The position numbers and the translations under genes are program-made. A DNA stretch of 64,000 nucleotides from the NCBI RefSeq assembly GCF_003583365.1, contig NZ_QXED01000003.1, forward strand, positions 868,001 to 932,000, read 5' to 3'. Under the pieces are notes generated by a model that had not been told where the DNA came from, did not search any database, and worked only from the letters and a program-made list of their open reading frames with translations. Within the stretch, counting starts at the first letter, position 1, and every line of letters starts with the position of its first letter. Source of the stretch: Fibrisoma montanum. GTDB taxonomy: Bacteria > Bacteroidota > Bacteroidia > Cytophagales > Spirosomataceae. Shown here piece after piece: positions 35,786 to 43,240 of this stretch.

Positions 35786-36871
35786 ATGAAAAAATTTGCG
35801 TTTTTGATCCACATGCGTGCCAGCTACCAGACGGATATGCGGTCCCTGTCTAAACCACTGGGCCTGATTCCGGACTCCATCTACCGGCTGGCGCTCCGTA
35901 ACCGCCCCCTGCCGCCGTTCGTCTGGAGCGACGTAACCCTGACTCCGGGCGCTACCGAACCCGAAGGACATATCATCATGCTGCCGTATACCGGCCGGCA
36001 AATCCTCGAACAGCAGAAAGCCATGCTGCCCCGCATTGAGCAGGCCGTTCAACTGGCCGCTGCCAAAGGTGCGGAACTGGTCGGGCTCGGGGCGCTTACT
36101 TCGCCGGTCACCCTCGGGGGAAAATTGCTGGTCAAAAACTCGCCCATCTCGGTCACCAACGGCAACGCGTTCACTGCCTACATCACCTGGCAGAAAGTGG
36201 CCCAGTTAATCCATACCTCCTCAAAGCCAAACCCCGTCGTGGCGCTGGTGGGTGCTACCGGCAGCGTCGGCAGTCTGGTTTCTCAGCTGCTGGCTACGTA
36301 CCAGCCCACGGCCGATTATATGCTCGTGGCCCGCAACGAACGAAAGCTTACGGCGCTTGCAGCCGAGATGACCGGCATTAATGCTCGGGTGCGGCCGGTA
36401 GTATCGCAGCAGATGACCGACGTACGGCAGGCCGACATCGTTGTGCTGCTGACCAGCGCAGCCGATGCGTTGCTGGATAGCGGCCACCTGAAACCCGGGG
36501 CCATTGTGCTGGACGACACCCAGCCCCGTAATACGCACCCTTCCCTGCTCCGGCAACGCCCCGACGTGACCGTGATTGATGGTGGCCTGGTATCCATGCC
36601 CTTCCTGAAACTGGATCGGTACATCGGGCTGCCCCGCCAGATCTCCTACGCCTGTTTAGCCGAAACGATGCTCCTGGCCAAAGCCGACTACAACGGACAT
36701 TTCAGCATCGGCCACCCAACGCTCGGGCAGGCGGAATACATCAGCCGGGTCGCCCGTCAGTTTGCTCACCTGGGCTTCGGCATTTCGCGCGATTACAGCT
36801 TCGGCCGGCCCATCGGGACTACCGAAACGGTTCAGGTAGCGCAGGAACCGGAATCCGTACTGATCAGCTAA
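35786..36871 (+). CDS. Long-chain acyl-[ACP] reductase (AAR)-like protein
   Basis: 361 residues, close to the 341 of cyanobacterial AAR. The order of motifs matches that family: N-terminal AFLIHM strand, VGLGALTSPVTLGGKLL, VTNGNAFTAYITWQKV, the Rossmann motif VALVGATGSVGSLV (about 156), MLVARNERKL, VIDGGLVSMP, and a conserved Cys about 288 in ISYACLAETMLL, where AAR has its acyl-accepting Cys. AAR reduces fatty acyl-ACP to aldehyde with NADPH. No aldehyde-deformylating oxygenase is nearby. The shared Cys supports acyl reduction, but the true substrate is unproven. Followed 12 bases later by an NDH-2-like gene. Confidence 0.68.
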   Translation: MKKFAFLIHMRASYQTDMRSLSKPLGLIPDSIYRLALRNRPLPPFVWSDVTLTPGATEPEGHIIMLPYTGRQILEQQKAMLPRIEQAVQLAAAKGAELVGLGALTSPVTLGGKLLVKNSPISVTNGNAFTAYITWQKVAQLIHTSSKPNPVVALVGATGSVGSLVSQLLATYQPTADYMLVARNERKLTALAAEMTGINARVRPVVSQQMTDVRQADIVVLLTSAADALLDSGHLKPGAIVLDDTQPRNTHPSLLRQRPDVTVIDGGLVSMPFLKLDRYIGLPRQISYACLAETMLLAKADYNGHFSIGHPTLGQAEYISRVARQFAHLGFGISRDYSFGRPIGTTETVQVAQEPESVLIS

Positions 36872-36883
36872 ACCCACTGCTCC

Positions 36884-38188
36884 ATGAAACCTGCCTCTAC
36901 CCAAATTGTCCTGCTCGGCGGTGGTTACGTATCGGTCTGGGCCTATCGCTCGCTCGTCCGGCGCTTACGGTCGGCGATCGACGCCGGGCACGTACAGATC
37001 ACCGTAATCTGCCCCAACACGCACCATGCCTTCCACGGCTGGACGGCCGAAACGCTGACGGGAATCCTCCGCGAACAAAGCCAGGCCAGCCCACTGGCCG
37101 AACTCATGCCTAAAGCCAGGCTGATACAGGGGGTGGCAACCGCCCTGGATACGGTAGCCAAGGTGGTTAACGTAGCCCAGAGCAACGGAACAAAACTGGT
37201 TATTCCCTACGACCATCTGCTGCTGGGCATTGGTGCCCACGACAGCGAAGCCATCCCGGGCATTCGCTCGTTTGGCTACCAGATCAAGGAACCGGCCGCT
37301 TTCCGACGGACCAAGCAGGCTATTCAGGATCTGGTAGCGCAGGCGGCCGCCGAACCGCCGGCCCTCGCCCGGCAGTACCTGTCGTTTGTGGTAGCCGGGG
37401 GTGGCTTCACCGGCGTGGAAATCGCCACGAACCTGGCCGAGTACCTTACCGTATTGAAGGCGGGCTATCCTTCCCTGCAGGGGATACAGCCGCAGATCCG
37501 ACTGGTTCATAGTGGCGACCGAATCCTGCCGTCGTTACGGCCTGCCTACAACCGGCTGGTCCGCTACGCCGAAAAGACCATCGCCGGCTACGGCATTGAG
37601 CTGGTCAGCTACCGGCGAATTGTTGAAATCAACGGAGCGGGTGCTTTGCTGAACGACGGCCAGTTTCTGCCCGCCCGGCTGGTTATTTCGACGGTAGGGC
37701 AAAGCCGCCTGGTACTGCAGGGGACGGAGTTCATGGCCCGCGACAACCAGCAGCGATTGATCACCAACGCGTACCAGCAGATTCCGGGTCATAGCACCAT
37801 CTGGGGCGGTGGAGACGCCTGTCACGTTCCCTACCGGCACACCACCGATGCCTGTCCGGCCAATGCGCTCTGGGCCATCAAACATGGCGACTACGTTGGT
37901 CGTAACATCGCCCGGGCGATCCGGGGCCGTCGACTGCAGCCGTTTACGTACCGGGGCCTGGGGCAGTCGGCCAGTCTGGGATTGGGGAAAGGCATTTCGG
38001 AGTTGTACGGCCTGCAATTTACCGGACCGATTGCCTGGGGCATGCGCTGGGCCTTTTTCCACTTCTTCATGCCATCCCGCCGGGTGATGGTCGATGCCCT
38101 GAGCGACTGGGCGCACCTGTTCCGATTCCGGCAACGGCGGGCCCTGACCGCTGATCAGCCGGACGCCCGCCCACTGGTCCGGTCCTGA
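36884..38188 (+). CDS. NDH-2-like FAD-dependent oxidoreductase
   Basis: 434 residues. It has an FAD site at the start (QIVLLGGGYVSVWAYRSL), a second dinucleotide site FVVAGGGFTGVEIATNLAEYL (about 165-185), and the C-terminal IWGGGDACHVPY stretch typical of NADH:quinone oxidoreductase type II and related flavoproteins. The C-terminal part (about 350-420) is amphipathic and could bind the membrane. It follows the AAR-like gene by 12 bases, so it may supply or withdraw electrons in the same pathway. Ends at the hairpin 38199-38236. Confidence 0.86.
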   Translation: MKPASTQIVLLGGGYVSVWAYRSLVRRLRSAIDAGHVQITVICPNTHHAFHGWTAETLTGILREQSQASPLAELMPKARLIQGVATALDTVAKVVNVAQSNGTKLVIPYDHLLLGIGAHDSEAIPGIRSFGYQIKEPAAFRRTKQAIQDLVAQAAAEPPALARQYLSFVVAGGGFTGVEIATNLAEYLTVLKAGYPSLQGIQPQIRLVHSGDRILPSLRPAYNRLVRYAEKTIAGYGIELVSYRRIVEINGAGALLNDGQFLPARLVISTVGQSRLVLQGTEFMARDNQQRLITNAYQQIPGHSTIWGGGDACHVPYRHTTDACPANALWAIKHGDYVGRNIARAIRGRRLQPFTYRGLGQSASLGLGKGISELYGLQFTGPIAWGMRWAFFHFFMPSRRVMVDALSDWAHLFRFRQRRALTADQPDARPLVRS

Positions 38189-38198
38189 CCACCAAACG

Positions 38199-38236
38199 CA
38201 GCGAAGCCGCACTCACGTATGAATGCGGCTTCGCTG
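38199..38236. terminator. 13-bp bidirectional hairpin terminator
   Basis: CAGCGAAGCCGCA (38199-38211) is exactly complementary to 38224-38236 around a 12-base loop. It lies between the convergent stops at 38188 and 38260. Confidence 0.75.
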
Positions 38237-38259
38237 ATTCGGACAGATCGTACCGGTCG

Positions 38260-38658
38260 CTATTTCCCCTTATCCTCTTTCGGCTTCAGCGATCCCCGGG
38301 CTATCGTTTCCGGTTTTGATTTAGGCGTTGTGTACCGCAGCAGAGTGGCTGTCGGCAGCGAAGACTTTGGCGACCGCGTAACGAGCAACTGGTACGAACG
38401 GGTACCGATCACCAGGTTGTAATACATCATCTGCCCCGACTCCTGCGCCAAACTCCAGTTGGCAACCGGCTCTTTGGCCAGCAACGTAGCGTCTTCCTGA
38501 GTCAAAGCCGCATAGGACGTATCCGGCTGAAAATCTTTCCCCGTAACCCCTTCGACCACCGAAACAACGGTCGGTGGCGTAGTGGCTGCGGGTTTCGTTT
38601 GCGCAACCGCCGACGCTCCCATCAGCAGTATTGCAATCATTAGTTGTAGCTGTTTCAT
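38260..38658 (-). CDS. Small secreted protein of unknown function
   Basis: 132 residues with a signal peptide ending ASAVAQ, a short Thr/Pro linker, and a single small domain (VVSVVEGVTGKDF ... MMYYNLVIGTRSYQLLVTRS). It ends in a Lys-rich tail. I do not recognise a family. It is convergent with the NDH-2-like gene. Confidence 0.7.
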   Translation of the reverse strand: MKQLQLMIAILLMGASAVAQTKPAATTPPTVVSVVEGVTGKDFQPDTSYAALTQEDATLLAKEPVANWSLAQESGQMMYYNLVIGTRSYQLLVTRSPKSSLPTATLLRYTTPKSKPETIARGSLKPKEDKGK

Positions 38659-38884
38659 AACGTTGGTGCACAGCCGCAGGTAGTTCCGTCGGGCCCGGAA
38701 TCCATGCCTTCAATCAGCGATGGACATGGGCCTGCCAGTTCTGTTGCGCGGCTGTACGCTATAAACTCGCCAGAGATCATAAACGTTTCTTCCGGCCCGA
38801 AATAACAGATTTTTAGCTTTTATATATCGTATAAAATACCTACTTTTATGATGCGCTTGAAACAGTAAACAACATAACTAAAAC

Positions 38885-39292
38885 ATGCAGGAGAACGTGT
38901 CATTACCTAAGCCGGAGGTGTTATTGCGGCTTATGCTTTACCACGGAATCAGCCGGCATTCGGCGACGCAGTTGTGTCCCGACGCCTGGACGGATTTTGA
39001 TACAGCCACGGGGCCAACCTTCCAGTATGGCACCGAACATACGCTGACGGTGTTCACGCCCGAACCCGAACAGGGCTGTTACGTGGTAGCTATGATTCCG
39101 TACCTGCGCCACGTGACCCACCCGGATAATCCCGGCCTGCGGGTTCCACTGATTACCATCTATTTTGCGGACCGGGATCTATGGCCGCTGTTTGACCCAC
39201 TCACGGAAGAAGACCTCAGTCCGCTGCTGGTCAACCAGCGCGAAACATCGGGTTGGTCCGATCCGTTGTTCGGCAGGACCGAACACCAGTAA
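38885..39292 (+). CDS. Hypothetical cytoplasmic protein
   Basis: 135 residues without signal or membrane segments; acidic and Pro-rich in the second half (FDPLTEEDLSPLLVNQRETSGW). I recognise no domain. It is preceded by an AT-rich stretch with TACTTTTA at 38841-38848, a -7-like box, and followed by the hairpin at 39304-39331, so it appears to be a single-gene unit. Confidence 0.65.
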   Translation: MQENVSLPKPEVLLRLMLYHGISRHSATQLCPDAWTDFDTATGPTFQYGTEHTLTVFTPEPEQGCYVVAMIPYLRHVTHPDNPGLRVPLITIYFADRDLWPLFDPLTEEDLSPLLVNQRETSGWSDPLFGRTEHQ

Positions 39293-39303
39293 ATCATTGC
39301 AGG

Positions 39304-39331
39304 CGCGGGGCTTTCGGCAGGAGGCCCCGCG
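39304..39331 (+). terminator. GC-rich 8-bp hairpin terminator
   Basis: CGCGGGGC (39304-39311) pairs with 39324-39331 around a 12-base loop, 12 bases after the stop of the hypothetical gene; a weak T-rich stretch follows. Confidence 0.55.
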
Positions 39332-39556
39332 ATCTGTTTCAGGTTAGAAAGAACACCCGGAAAGCGTCATTGTCCTGACCGTTCAGCCCCCCCCCATCCG
39401 ATCCTAGCCGGCAGCGGCCAATTTACTTTCTCAGAAAGTGTCAGGCTGCCGGCTTCTTCCCAACCCGGTCCCGATCGATTTCAGTGGCTAATCGATAGAA
39501 ATCGTATAGAACAATACGTTCATTACGTATATTCGTCCAACGAAACGAGTAAGGCT

Positions 39557-40372
39557 ATGCATGAAGGGGTTTTAAAGCGAAACAATGTGAAGGTTTTCGG
39601 TCATGGAACCCAGCCTATGCTGTTTGCGCACGGATTTGGGTGTGATCAGCACATGTGGCGTTTTTTAACGCCGGCGTTTGAAGACCGGTACCGGATCGTT
39701 CTGTTCGACTACGTCGGTTCGGGCAAATCGGACAAGACGGCCTACGACCCCAATCGGTACGGCGAACTGACCGGCTACGCTCAGGACGTACTCGACATCT
39801 GCGAAGCCCTTCAACTGACCAATACGATCTTCGTCGGCCATTCGGTCAGTTCCATGATCGGACTGCTGGCCGCCATACAGCAGCCCCGGTATTTTGACCA
39901 GCTCATCCTGATTGGCCCCTCCCCTCGCTATCTCAACGACCAGCCCGGGTACTTCGGTGGGTTTGAGCAGGCTGACATTGACGAACTGCTGAGCCTGATG
40001 GACCATAACTTCATCGGCTGGGCCAATTCGCTGGCACCCGCCATCATGGGCAATGCCGACCGCCCCGGCCTCGGAAAGGAGCTGACCGACAGCTTTTGTT
40101 CGACCGATCCGGTCATTATGCAGCAGTTTGCCCGGGCCACCCTGCTGTCTGATAATCGCCGGGATTTATCCTATCTGCAGATACCAGCGCTGATTCTGCA
40201 GTGTGCCGACGACATCATTGCCCCGCAGCCGGTTGGTGAATACATGCATCAGCACCTACCCAAAAGCACGCTTCGGTACATGAAGGCAACCGGCCACTGC
40301 CCCCACATGAGTGCCCCAACCGAAACCATCGAACTGATGGACGATTATCTGACCCACGCAATGGTGGCTTAA
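39557..40372 (+). CDS. rsbQ: RsbQ-like alpha/beta hydrolase
   Basis: 271 residues, the length of Bacillus subtilis RsbQ (269). Long stretches match that protein: MLFAHGFGCDQHMW, VLFDYVGSGKSD, YAQDVLDICEAL, FVGHSVSSMIG, FCSTDPVIMQQFA, LILQCADDIIAP and GHCPHMS. The catalytic triad falls at the same numbers, Ser96, Asp219 and His247. RsbQ generates or binds a small hydrophobic signal for the PAS domain of its partner RsbP; plant KAI2 and D14 are distant relatives. The next gene, 16 bases on, encodes a PAS-domain kinase in place of the RsbP phosphatase. Confidence 0.9.
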   Translation: MHEGVLKRNNVKVFGHGTQPMLFAHGFGCDQHMWRFLTPAFEDRYRIVLFDYVGSGKSDKTAYDPNRYGELTGYAQDVLDICEALQLTNTIFVGHSVSSMIGLLAAIQQPRYFDQLILIGPSPRYLNDQPGYFGGFEQADIDELLSLMDHNFIGWANSLAPAIMGNADRPGLGKELTDSFCSTDPVIMQQFARATLLSDNRRDLSYLQIPALILQCADDIIAPQPVGEYMHQHLPKSTLRYMKATGHCPHMSAPTETIELMDDYLTHAMVA

Positions 40373-40388
40373 TCCTACACTTGCAGTT

Positions 40389-41639
40389 ATGGACGATCTC
40401 GTTGACCAGCTTCCCTGTGGGGTCATTCTTTTTACTGAAGCCGGTTATATCACGCAGATCAACGCAACGGTGGAAGATCACGTCGGGTATACCGCGGCTG
40501 AACTGGAAGGGCAACCGTTTGCCAACCTGCTTTCGCTGGCGAGCCGCCTTTTTTACCAAACGCATATCTATCCGCTACTAACCCTGAAAGGGCGGGTCGA
40601 TGAAGTGGCGCTCACCCTGCTGAGCCGGTCCAATCAGCGCACACAAATCCTGCTTAACGCGCTCTGCCGGGAGGTCGACGGTCAGCGGCTGATCTACTGC
40701 GCCTACCTCCCCCTCGACCAGCGTCACCTGTTTGAAGCAGAACTCATTCAGGCCCGCAAAGCTGCGGAACAGGCCCGGCAGGCTGTGGAGGAAAGCGAAG
40801 CCCGCTACCGGGCCCTGGCGGCTGAACTTGAAGAGCGCGTAGCCGAACGAACGCAGGAACTGAGTATCGCCAACAGCAACCTCCATTATCTGAATGCCGA
40901 CCTGAAACGCTCCAACGAAAACCTGCAGCAGTTTGCCTACGTAGCCAGCCACGACCTTCAGGAACCCCTGCGCAAGATTCAGTCGTTCAGCGATATGCTG
41001 AAAACGCAGTACGCAACGGAGCTTGGCGAAGGAACGGCCCTGCTGGAACGGATGCAACTGGCGGCCAGCCGGATGTCGATGCTCATCAAAGACCTGCTGG
41101 CGTTCTCGCGCATTTCCACCCGGCAGAACACCAGCTCCTTTGTCCAGTTGTCGACCGTGATCAATGCCGTACTGATCGACCTTGAACTGGCCCTTCAGGA
41201 GGCTCACGCTACGGTTGTCATTGACCAACTGCCCCCGGTGAAAGGCGATCCGTCGCAGTTGGGCCAGTTATTTCAGAATCTCCTCAGCAACGCCCTGAAG
41301 TTCCGCCGAACATCGACCGACGACAACCCAATCTCCCCCCGGATTCGCATCACGGTCTGCCAGGTAGCGGCCGACGACCTACCTCCTGCTGTTGTTCCAG
41401 CCCGTACGGCCGGTATGTACCACCGCATTGATGTATCCGACAACGGCATTGGGTTCGATGAGAAATACGTCGACCGTATTTTTCAGGTGTTTCAGCGACT
41501 CCACGGGCGCAGCCAATACGCCGGTACAGGCATCGGGCTGGCCATCTGCGCCAAGGTCGTTACCAACCACGGCGGGGCCATCACCGCCCACAGCCGGCCG
41601 GGCGAGGGCGCTACGTTCAGCGTGTACCTGCCGGTCTAA
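40389..41639 (+). CDS. PAS-domain sensor histidine kinase, partner of the RsbQ-like hydrolase
   Basis: 416 residues. A PAS domain (about 1-115; GVILFTEAGYITQINATVED, ASRLFYQTHIYPLLTLKGRV) resembles the PAS modules of RsbP-type proteins. A coiled coil (about 118-175) leads to HisKA with YVASHDLQEPLRKIQSF (phospho-His about 193) and an HATPase with NLLSNALKFRR, DNGIGFDEKY and GTGIGLAI. No membrane helices, so the ligand is cytoplasmic. Expected role: autophosphorylation controlled by the product of the upstream hydrolase. No response regulator is adjacent. Confidence 0.9.
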   Translation: MDDLVDQLPCGVILFTEAGYITQINATVEDHVGYTAAELEGQPFANLLSLASRLFYQTHIYPLLTLKGRVDEVALTLLSRSNQRTQILLNALCREVDGQRLIYCAYLPLDQRHLFEAELIQARKAAEQARQAVEESEARYRALAAELEERVAERTQELSIANSNLHYLNADLKRSNENLQQFAYVASHDLQEPLRKIQSFSDMLKTQYATELGEGTALLERMQLAASRMSMLIKDLLAFSRISTRQNTSSFVQLSTVINAVLIDLELALQEAHATVVIDQLPPVKGDPSQLGQLFQNLLSNALKFRRTSTDDNPISPRIRITVCQVAADDLPPAVVPARTAGMYHRIDVSDNGIGFDEKYVDRIFQVFQRLHGRSQYAGTGIGLAICAKVVTNHGGAITAHSRPGEGATFSVYLPV

Positions 41640-41714
41640 CGGCACGCTTAAAAGACCCATCAGGTAGGCATCGACTGTATACACCTGATTCTGAACCGAT
41701 ACATCAGGTACCAT

Positions 41715-41746
41715 AAAAAAAGGACCAGCCTGAGGCCAGTCCCTTT
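41715..41746 (-). terminator. Terminator of the fasciclin gene
   Basis: Read on the reverse strand, a GGACTGGCC arm pairs with GGCTGGTCC (two G-U pairs, 3-base loop) and is followed by a run of seven T. It lies just beyond the stop at 41768 and may also serve the forward kinase gene. Confidence 0.65.
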
Positions 41747-41767
41747 CGTTGTCAATAGGCGTACTGC

Positions 41768-42334
41768 TTATTTCGACGGCATCAACACCGTATCGATCGA
41801 GTGAACAACGCCGTTCGTTGCCTGAATATCGGCCATTGTTACGGTAGCGGAACCACCTTTGGCATCTTTGATCATCACCGTATCGCCCTGCTTGCTTACG
41901 GTCAGCGTTTCGCCGTTGACGGTTTTAATCGTCTGACCATCCTTCAGATCGGCCGCTTTCACACTACCCTGTACCACGTGAGTCGCCAGGATGCCGGTCA
42001 GTTGTTTTTTCATTTCCGGCTTGAGCAGGTTGTCAAGCGTACCGGCGGGCAGCTTGGCGAAGGCATCGTTGGTCGGTGCGAACACCGTGTACGGACCGGC
42101 CCCTTTGGCCCGATCGGCCAGACCAGCGGCCTGCAACGCCTGAAGCAGCGTGGTGTGGTCGGACGACATACCCGCGCTGGCGGCTAAATCCTTTCCTGTA
42201 GAAGCCCCCATGGCTCCATTCGATGTGCCCGACTGAGCCGGCATGGTGTTGGTTGACTGCGCCTGGGCAGAAACGGCGGCTCCTGTTAGCAGCGTAATGC
42301 CGAGGGCCAGACTAAACATGGTTTGCTTAAACAT
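41768..42334 (-). CDS. Secreted fasciclin (FAS1) domain protein
   Basis: 188 residues with a signal peptide (ending VSAQAQ), a Ser/Thr/Gly-rich linker and one FAS1 domain (about 58-188). FAS1 boxes are visible: LLQALQAAGLADRAKGAGPYTVFAPTNDAF (H1 region) and VTMADIQATNGVVHSIDTVL (H2). FAS1 domains mediate adhesion or bind small molecules at the cell surface. Single-gene unit with its own terminator. Confidence 0.9.
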   Translation of the reverse strand: MFKQTMFSLALGITLLTGAAVSAQAQSTNTMPAQSGTSNGAMGASTGKDLAASAGMSSDHTTLLQALQAAGLADRAKGAGPYTVFAPTNDAFAKLPAGTLDNLLKPEMKKQLTGILATHVVQGSVKAADLKDGQTIKTVNGETLTVSKQGDTVMIKDAKGGSATVTMADIQATNGVVHSIDTVLMPSK

Positions 42335-42366
42335 AACTGGTTACTGAGTAAGTGATGAAGGTAGGG

Positions 42367-42385
42367 CCTGACACCCGTTGTCAGG
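42367..42385. promoter_or_regulatory. Inverted repeat upstream of the fasciclin gene
   Basis: CCTGACA (42367-42373) and TGTCAGG (42379-42385) form a perfect 7-bp inverted repeat with a 5-base spacer, 33 bases before the ATG. It could be an operator or a leader hairpin; no regulator is identified. Confidence 0.35.
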
Positions 42386-42524
42386 TTAACGTTCAGATTG
42401 CCAACGGCCTGATTAACCAGATTGTTTATAATGGAATAAATAAGTAGTTAATAGTAGCAATTTGTTAATATGGGCAGTAAGGTACATTCACTGACAGCAT
42501 TTGCGGGCTGTAACCACGTCGATA

Positions 42525-42559
42525 TGAAAAAAGCCCCGGATCATCACGATCCGGGGCTT
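42525..42559 (-). terminator. 12-bp terminator downstream of tRNA-Val
   Basis: AAGCCCCGGATC (42531-42542) is exactly complementary to 42548-42559 with a 5-base loop, followed on the reverse strand by six T. It lies 8 bases from the tRNA 3' end. Confidence 0.85.
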
Positions 42560-42566
42560 GCCGTAG

Positions 42567-42641
42567 TAGGAAGTAGCGGGCTCGAACCGCTGACCTCTGC
42601 TCTGTCAAAGCAGCGCTCTGAACCAACTGAGCTAACCTCCT
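42567..42641 (-). tRNA. tRNA-Val (anticodon GAC)
   Basis: 75 bases on the reverse strand. Acceptor strands AGGAGGT and ACTTCCT pair with one G-U, discriminator A. The D arm is TAGCTCAGTTGGTTCAGAGC. The anticodon arm is CTGCT-TTGACAG-AGCAG with anticodon GAC. The T arm is AGCGG-TTCGAGC-CCGCT. CCA is not encoded. It is followed by the terminator at 42525-42559 and preceded by a duplicated fragment of the MFS gene end. Confidence 0.95.
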
Positions 42642-42674
42642 TTGTCCCCTTGCGGGACTGCAAATTTATAAAAG

Positions 42675-42728
42675 TCCTTCGGTTTCCAAACGCACGCCGT
42701 AGATTTTTTGCGATGGGATCCGCCACAG
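42675..42728 (-). repeat. 54-base duplicated fragment of the MFS gene 3' end (copy A)
   Basis: 52 of 54 bases match 43250-43303 inside the MFS gene, 575 bases away and in the same orientation. On the reverse strand it encodes the same 18 residues (WRIPSQKIYGVRLETEG and the preceding Leu), then two Leu and a stop. Both differences are synonymous third-position changes. Confidence 0.85.
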
Positions 42729-42873
42729 ACGTTTCCCGCTTCTGCCATAAGCAGAATGGTGCCGGGCGACTATTCAGGATTAAATTTCTTCATTTTAAGT
42801 ATTTACAACGTCTAAATTGTGGATAGGTATCAATGTAACTTACTGAAAGATGGATTTAAAAATTGGCTATCTT

Positions 42874-42976
42874 CTGTCATCCCGACGATAGGATCGGCCC
42901 GCCGAAGCGGGAATCTTTGGGTGAGACTAACAGGCTCTACGGCTACCGAAGATCCCTCCTATCGTCGGGATGACAG
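42874..42976. repeat. 103-base palindromic dispersed-repeat element
   Basis: Terminal inverted repeats of 20 bases, perfectly matched: CTGTCATCCCGACGATAGGA at 42874-42893 and its complement at 42957-42976. The inner part is an imperfect palindrome (GGGAATCTTTGGGTGA against CTACCGAAGATCCC). From memory, TGTCATCCCGACGA-like palindromes are scattered in many Bacteroidota genomes as REP- or MITE-like repeats. No transposase is present. Confidence 0.75.
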
Positions 42977-43037
42977 AGGATGGCTCTCTCAAATCGCCTA
43001 TTTCACGTTATTTGCCGTGGTATAATTGCTTTATCGT

Positions 43038-43232
43038 ATGACGATCACCATTCCTAAAAACGCTTCTGCCACCGATGTTGAGAAGCAAATTAAGAAAGCC
43101 GTCAGAAAAAAACCCAAAGGGTTTGACGCAGCGAAGCATGCAGGGACGGTAAAATGGGAACAGGACCCATTAACCTACCAGTATGAAGTTCGGGGCCGGG
43201 CGAAAGATGGAACGCAGGCTGGCAGGTCCTGA
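43038..43232 (+). CDS. Small protein, antitoxin-like by pattern
   Basis: 64 residues from ATG 43038 (MTITIPKNASATDVEKQIKK). Basic N-terminal half, then KKPKGFDAAKHAGTVKWEQDPLTYQYEVR. The GFDA...G.VKW..DPL.YQ pattern reminds me of small Bacteroidota antitoxin-like proteins found next to PIN toxins, but no toxin gene follows here and the C-terminal tail looks atypical. TATAATTG at 43021-43028 may be its -7 box. It lies inside the 521-base segment between the two MFS-tail copies. Function uncertain. Confidence 0.5.
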   Translation: MTITIPKNASATDVEKQIKKAVRKKPKGFDAAKHAGTVKWEQDPLTYQYEVRGRAKDGTQAGRS

Positions 43233-43240
43233 CCAGCCTC

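Larger units (their letters stand above)
42642..43037. other. 396-base region with MFS-tail copy and hairpin element
   Basis: No supported protein gene. It holds the 54-base copy of the MFS gene end (42675-42728) and the 103-base inverted-repeat element (42874-42976). A forward open frame crossing the latter is an artefact of the palindrome. Confidence 0.65.

Noticed and set aside
36316-36624. Reverse open frames inside the AAR-like gene and many similar long antisense frames across the window
   Set aside because: High GC at third positions creates long antisense frames; none shows a domain or a sensible start, while the sense frame does.
42819-43025. Forward 68-codon open frame
   Set aside because: It runs through both arms of the palindromic element at 42874-42976; the frame is a by-product of the repeat.
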